Assembly (NCBI RefSeq): GCF_004348315.1
Contig: NZ_SMKC01000016.1
Coordinates: 1 to 45,166 of the forward strand
DNA: 45,166 nt
Origin: Streptomyces sp. 8K308
GTDB taxonomy: Bacteria > Actinomycetota > Actinomycetes > Streptomycetales > Streptomycetaceae
Direction: 5' to 3'
The notes under the pieces were generated by a model. The model did not search any database. It had not been told where the DNA came from and saw only the letters and a program-made list of their open reading frames with translations. The position numbers were made by a program, and so were the translations under genes. Position 1 is the stretch's first letter. The number at the start of each line of letters is the position of its first letter. Below are positions 42,054 to 45,166 of the stretch, piece after piece.

Positions 42054-42917
42054 ATGGTGGCCGGCTGGGAGTGGGACGAGACGTTGTTCGCGGGCTCGGC
42101 CGCCTACTACCGCCAGGGGAGGCTGCCTTACGCGCCCGGCCTGGCCGACGCGCTCGCGGACGCCCTGGGTCTTGACGGGCGAGGGCGGCTCATCGACGTG
42201 GGGTGCGGGCCAGGCACCGTCGCCCTGAGCCTGGCGCACCTGTTCGCCGAGGTCGTCGGAGTGGATCCGGACGGCGGGATGATCGCCGAGGCCGAGCGCG
42301 GCGCCGCTGAGGCGGGGGTGGCCGGGAAGGCGCGGTGGGTGCGGGCCCGGGCCGAGGAACTGCCCGCCGGGCTCGGCACCTTCACCGTCGCGACCTTCGC
42401 CCAGTCCTTCCACTGGATGGACCGCGACCCGGTGGCGGCCACCGTCCGGGACATGCTCGGGCCCGGCGGGGCGCTGGCGCACGTCTCGGACCTCAAGACG
42501 GAGACCCGCTCGGCCGACGGACTCCCCCACCCGGTCGCGCCCTATCCGGCGATCGACGCGCTGGTCAGGCGGTACCTGGGTCCGGTCAGGCGTGCCGGGC
42601 GCGGGGTGCTGACGAACGGAACGCCCGGCGGGGAGGCCGAGGTCTTCCGGCGGGCGGGGTTCTCGGGGCCCGATCGCCATGTCGTGCCCGGCGGTCAGGC
42701 GCTGGAGCGCACGGTCGACGACGTCGTCGCCGCGGTCTTCTCGATGTCGTTCTCGGCTCCGCACCTGTTCGGCACGGGCCGAGACGGCTTCGAGGCCGAC
42801 CTGCGCCGACTCCTGAGCGAGGCCTCGCCCTCGGGGCGGTTCTCCGAACGCCAGCCGAGCACCGAGGTCTTCGTCTGGTGGCGGGACGCCGACGCGGGCG
42901 TCAGCAGGCGCAGCTGA
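42054..42917 (+). CDS. SAM-dependent methyltransferase, class I
   Basis: The 287-residue protein has SAM motif I in LIDVGCGPGTVALSLA, an acidic loop in VVGVDPDGGMI and the post-motif segment FAQSFHWMDR, common in class I methyltransferases of the UbiE/type-11 group. The substrate is unknown. ATG 42054 is the most likely start; GAGGA lies 10 bases upstream. Its end overlaps the convergent rhodanese gene by 17 bases. Confidence 0.85.
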   Translation: MVAGWEWDETLFAGSAAYYRQGRLPYAPGLADALADALGLDGRGRLIDVGCGPGTVALSLAHLFAEVVGVDPDGGMIAEAERGAAEAGVAGKARWVRARAEELPAGLGTFTVATFAQSFHWMDRDPVAATVRDMLGPGGALAHVSDLKTETRSADGLPHPVAPYPAIDALVRRYLGPVRRAGRGVLTNGTPGGEAEVFRRAGFSGPDRHVVPGGQALERTVDDVVAAVFSMSFSAPHLFGTGRDGFEADLRRLLSEASPSGRFSERQPSTEVFVWWRDADAGVSRRS

Positions 42918-43377
42918 CGGAGCCGACCGGGACGGTCAACGGATCCGCGGCGCGCCGCTCAGTGCCGGCCACGGTCTCGACCGGGAAGCCCTCGCGGATC
43001 CAGTACTCGATGCCGCCGATCATCTCCTTGACGCGGTAGCCGAGTTGGGCGAGCGCGAGCGCCGCGCGGGTGGCGCCGTCGCAGCCGGGGCCCCAGCAGT
43101 AGGTGACGACCGGGACCGCCGGGTCGAGCAGGCTCCCGGCCCTGGCCGGGATGTCGGCGGTGGGCAGGTGGATCGCGCCCGGCACGTGGCCCTGCCGCCA
43201 GCCGGCGTCGCCACGCGAGTCGAGGAGGACGAAGCCGGGTGCGCCCGAGTCGAGCGAGGCGTGGACGTCGGAGACGTCGGCCTGGAAGGCGAGGCGGGCG
43301 GCGAAGAAGGCCGCGGCTTCGGCGGGGGCCGCCGGCGGCGTGCGCAGCGCGGGGCTCGCTGGGGTCTGAGTGGTCAT
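42901..43377 (-). CDS. Rhodanese-like sulfurtransferase
   Basis: The 158-residue single rhodanese domain has LLDSRGDAGWRQGHVPGAIHLP and an active-site loop YCWGPGCDGATRA with the persulfide Cys in YCWGPG. A second Cys in the loop and a C-terminal SCAC tail are extra thiols. It would move sulfane sulfur, for example for detoxification or cysteine metabolism. It is divergent from an Lrp/AsnC gene with palindromic sites between them, so it is probably that regulator's target. Confidence 0.9.
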   Translation of the reverse strand: MTTQTPASPALRTPPAAPAEAAAFFAARLAFQADVSDVHASLDSGAPGFVLLDSRGDAGWRQGHVPGAIHLPTADIPARAGSLLDPAVPVVTYCWGPGCDGATRAALALAQLGYRVKEMIGGIEYWIREGFPVETVAGTERRAADPLTVPVGSVSCAC

Positions 43378-43418
43378 GGGAAGGACGCTACGAGCCGCAG
43401 CCAGACGGCGGAACAGTC

Positions 43419-43451
43419 AATCCCCGGGATTCTGCGGCACATCCCGGGGAT
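43419..43451. promoter_or_regulatory. Tandem Lrp/AsnC operators
   Basis: AATCCC-c-GGGATT (43419-43431) and ATCCC-g-GGGAT (43441-43451) are perfect palindromes. Their centres are 21 bases apart, two helical turns, on the same DNA face. They lie in the short divergent region between the rhodanese and Lrp genes. Confidence 0.75.
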
Positions 43452-43470
43452 TCCGTGGTAGGAATCGTCT

Positions 43471-43923
43471 GTGACCGATGATTCTTTCGACGAGACCGAT
43501 ATGCGCATCCTGGAGGCCCTCCAGCGCGACGGCCGGGCCAGCTACGCCGAGTTGGCCCGGACCGTGTCCATGTCCGCCAGCGCCGTGACCGAGCGGGTGC
43601 GGCGCCTGGAGGAGAGCGGAGTGATCCAGGGATACTCGGCCGTGGTGGACCCGGAGCGGCTCGGGTACGGCATCCTGGCCCTCGTCCGCCTCCGCTATCC
43701 GACGCCCAACTACAAGCCCTTCCACGATCTGGTCGCGGTCACGCCCGAGATCCTGGAGGCCCACCACGTGACCGGCGAGGACTGCTTCGTGCTCAAGGTC
43801 GTCGCCCGTTCCATGCGCGACCTGGAGGCGACGATGGGCCGCATCGCCGGGCTCGGCTCCGTCACCACCAGCGTCGTCTATTCGAGCCCGCTCCCCCGCC
43901 GCGCGATCACGGTCAGGGCCTGA
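43471..43923 (+). CDS. Lrp/AsnC-family regulator
   Basis: The 150-residue protein has an N-terminal helix-turn-helix (DMRILEALQRDGRASYAELA, VSMSASAVTERVRRLEESGVI) and a C-terminal RAM domain (ALVRLRYP, HHVTGEDCFVLKVVA). RAM domains usually bind amino acids. GTG 43471 has AGGA about 7 bases upstream. It probably controls itself and the divergent rhodanese gene. The ligand may be cysteine or another sulfur amino acid, by context. Confidence 0.92.
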   Translation: MTDDSFDETDMRILEALQRDGRASYAELARTVSMSASAVTERVRRLEESGVIQGYSAVVDPERLGYGILALVRLRYPTPNYKPFHDLVAVTPEILEAHHVTGEDCFVLKVVARSMRDLEATMGRIAGLGSVTTSVVYSSPLPRRAITVRA

Positions 43924-43927
43924 CCGG

Positions 43928-44560
43928 TCACAGGCGACGAGCGAAGAGGTAGGCCCGTCGGGTCTCCGCCTCGTGCGGGTACGGGGCACGTTCGAGACGG
44001 GCCTCCACGGTGAGACCGGCCGCCTCGACCAGCGAGGTGATCCGGTCCGGGTCGAGGAAGTGGAAGTCCACGTCCACCTCGTGGCCCCACCACTCGTCCA
44101 GGTGCCGGATCTCGTCGCCGACGTGGAAGGAGAGGAGCAGCAGTCCGGAGGAGGGGCGCAGCACCCGCCGGATCTCGGCCAGGGCTCGTGGGAGGTCCTC
44201 CGAGGCCAGGTGGATGATCGAGTAGAGGGCGACCACGGCCCCGAACTCTCCGTCGGCCGCCGGCAGTCCCCGCAGGTCGCCCTGGCGGAACTCGACCTGC
44301 GGATAGCGGGCCCCGGCCACCGCCACCATGCCGGCTGACAGGTCGATCCCGACCGCCTTCGCGCCGTGCTCGGCGAGCCAGGCCGCCACATGGCCCGGGC
44401 CGCAGCCCAGGTCGGCGACGGCCGCGCCGGCCGCCGTCTGCTCAAGCAGCGTGGCCAGCAGCGCCCGGTCCAGGGGCTTGGCGGCGAGCTCGTCGTGCAG
44501 CCGGGCGGCGTACTCCTCGGCCACCGTGTCGTAACTGCGCCGGGTCGCCTCGTCGTTCAC
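43928..44560 (-). CDS. SAM-dependent methyltransferase, class I
   Basis: The 210-residue methyltransferase begins EATRRSYDTVAEEYAARL, typical of small-molecule methyltransferases. Motif I is VADLGCGPGHVAAWLAEHG and the acidic loop is VGIDLSAGMV. The substrate is unknown. GTG 44560 overlaps the stop of the propeller gene (GTGA), so the two are co-translated. It is convergent with the Lrp gene. Confidence 0.88.
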   Translation of the reverse strand: MNDEATRRSYDTVAEEYAARLHDELAAKPLDRALLATLLEQTAAGAAVADLGCGPGHVAAWLAEHGAKAVGIDLSAGMVAVAGARYPQVEFRQGDLRGLPAADGEFGAVVALYSIIHLASEDLPRALAEIRRVLRPSSGLLLLSFHVGDEIRHLDEWWGHEVDVDFHFLDPDRITSLVEAAGLTVEARLERAPYPHEAETRRAYLFARRL

Positions 44561-45165
44561 CGGTCCTCCTGCCGCAGCCGGGCGATGGCGCCGATCTCAA
44601 GCGCCGCGTAGACCGTACCGTCCGGGGCCACGGTCAGGCCGTGCGGCTCCGGAGCCGGCGGGGCGGGCAGCTCGTGCTCCTCGACGGCACCGTCAGGCGT
44701 GACGGCGGCCAGTCGGCCGGTGCCCCACTCGGTGATCCAGAGGCGGTCGGCGCCCGGGGCGATGGCCTGCGGGCGGCAGGCGCGGTCGGGCAACGGGAAC
44801 TCCGTCACCGCGCCGTCCACCGTGACGCGGCCGACCTGTCCCGCGGCGATCTCGACTAACCAGAGCGCGCCGTCGGGGCCCGCCGTGATGCCCACCGGGC
44901 CGGCGGCCTCGGTCGGCAGCGGGTGCGCCGTGACCTCGCCGGCGACGGTGATCCGGCCGATCGCGTTGGCCTGGTTCAGGGTGAACCACAGCGCGCCGTC
45001 CGAGCCCGCCGTGATCATCGAGGGGTAGGCGCCGGTGACGGGCAGCGGGAACTCGGTCACCGCGCCGTCCGCCGTGACGCGGCCGACGCGGTCGGCGTTG
45101 AGCTCGGTGAACCACAGCGCGCCGTCGGGGCCGGCCGCGATGCCGTAGGGGGCGGCGTCCGGGGT
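44557..45165 (-). CDS. Virginiamycin B lyase-like beta-propeller protein, 5' end outside the window
   Basis: About 200 C-terminal residues are visible. They form repeats of about 42 residues with the pattern PDGALWFTE...ADRVGRVT..GAVTEFPLP, as in Vgb streptogramin lyases and related propellers. The last blade ends PDGTVYAALEIGAIARL. Lyase activity cannot be judged because the N-terminus is missing and the Vgb catalytic His residues are not evident here. The coding frame runs to base 45165, so the gene continues past the edge. It is coupled to the downstream methyltransferase. Confidence 0.85.
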   Translation of the reverse strand, partial: TPDAAPYGIAAGPDGALWFTELNADRVGRVTADGAVTEFPLPVTGAYPSMITAGSDGALWFTLNQANAIGRITVAGEVTAHPLPTEAAGPVGITAGPDGALWLVEIAAGQVGRVTVDGAVTEFPLPDRACRPQAIAPGADRLWITEWGTGRLAAVTPDGAVEEHELPAPPAPEPHGLTVAPDGTVYAALEIGAIARLRQEDR

Positions 45166-45166
45166 G

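Noticed and set aside
41814..42917. Longer methyltransferase of 367 residues
   Set aside because: The extra N-terminus is Arg/Ser/Thr-rich, overlaps the NUDIX start region and has no family similarity. ATG 42054 fits better.

Overview
The window is about 73% G+C with dense GTG/ATG genes, 4-base start/stop overlaps, a eukaryote-type Ser/Thr kinase, an XRE regulator next to a small conserved protein, and many LacI/IclR/GntR/TetR/Lrp regulators. This points to a filamentous actinomycete, most likely Streptomyces or a close relative. No rRNA, tRNA or CRISPR array was seen. The main theme is breakdown of plant cell-wall pectin and its side chains, followed by oxidative catabolism of the released sugars.

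Region by region. (1) 1-9260: a galactan locus. A GH53 endo-galactanase and a GH42 beta-galactosidase lie on the minus strand, divergent from a CUT1 sugar ABC transporter (binding lipoprotein and two permeases) and a LacI regulator. LacI-type operators sit in the divergent promoter. An IS605-type TnpB element (tnpB broken by one base) lies between the last permease and the lacI-type gene. A second, solitary right end of the same element type lies directly upstream of the GH53 gene. (2) 9300-16200: housekeeping and accessory genes. These are a Ser/Thr kinase with a probable leaderless start, a DrrAB-like ABC exporter with a divergent TetR regulator, a DUF6204-like protein, an RDD membrane protein, a truncated NHL-repeat gene, and an Rrf2 regulator with an AhpD-like protein that share an operator motif. 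(3) 16194-18320: a Tat-exported PhoX phosphatase with PHO-box-like repeats inside a nested palindrome.

(4) 18349-25487: a uronate regulon. It contains alpha-ketoglutarate semialdehyde dehydrogenase, an IclR regulator, a purine permease, an unrecognised TIM-barrel-like protein, 5-dehydro-4-deoxyglucarate dehydratase (kdgD) and uronate dehydrogenase (udh). A 19-bp motif recurs at all three predicted promoters. Together these enzymes would take galacturonate or glucuronate through aldarate to alpha-ketoglutarate, but no recognisable aldarate dehydratase is present. (5) 25569-37479: a long minus-strand unit. It runs GntR, DHDPS-family enzyme, IlvD/Edd sugar-acid dehydratase, two CUT1 permeases, Gfo/Idh/MocA oxidoreductase, GH43, binding lipoprotein, PL1 pectate lyase and a serine hydrolase, mostly with overlapping start/stop codons. 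It looks suited to pectin or arabinan oligosaccharides, with a Weimberg-like L-arabinonate route. (6) 37657-38823: a secreted beta-helix protein with LacI-type operator palindromes upstream.

(7) 39085-45166: unrelated small genes. These are a conserved small protein, an XRE/PLD-like regulator, a lipoprotein, a NUDIX hydrolase with a Cys/His insert, two methyltransferases, a rhodanese divergent from an Lrp/AsnC regulator with tandem palindromic operators, and the 3' part of a virginiamycin-B-lyase-like propeller gene. Neither sugar transporter has its own ATPase, so both would depend on a shared MsiK-type ATPase encoded elsewhere.
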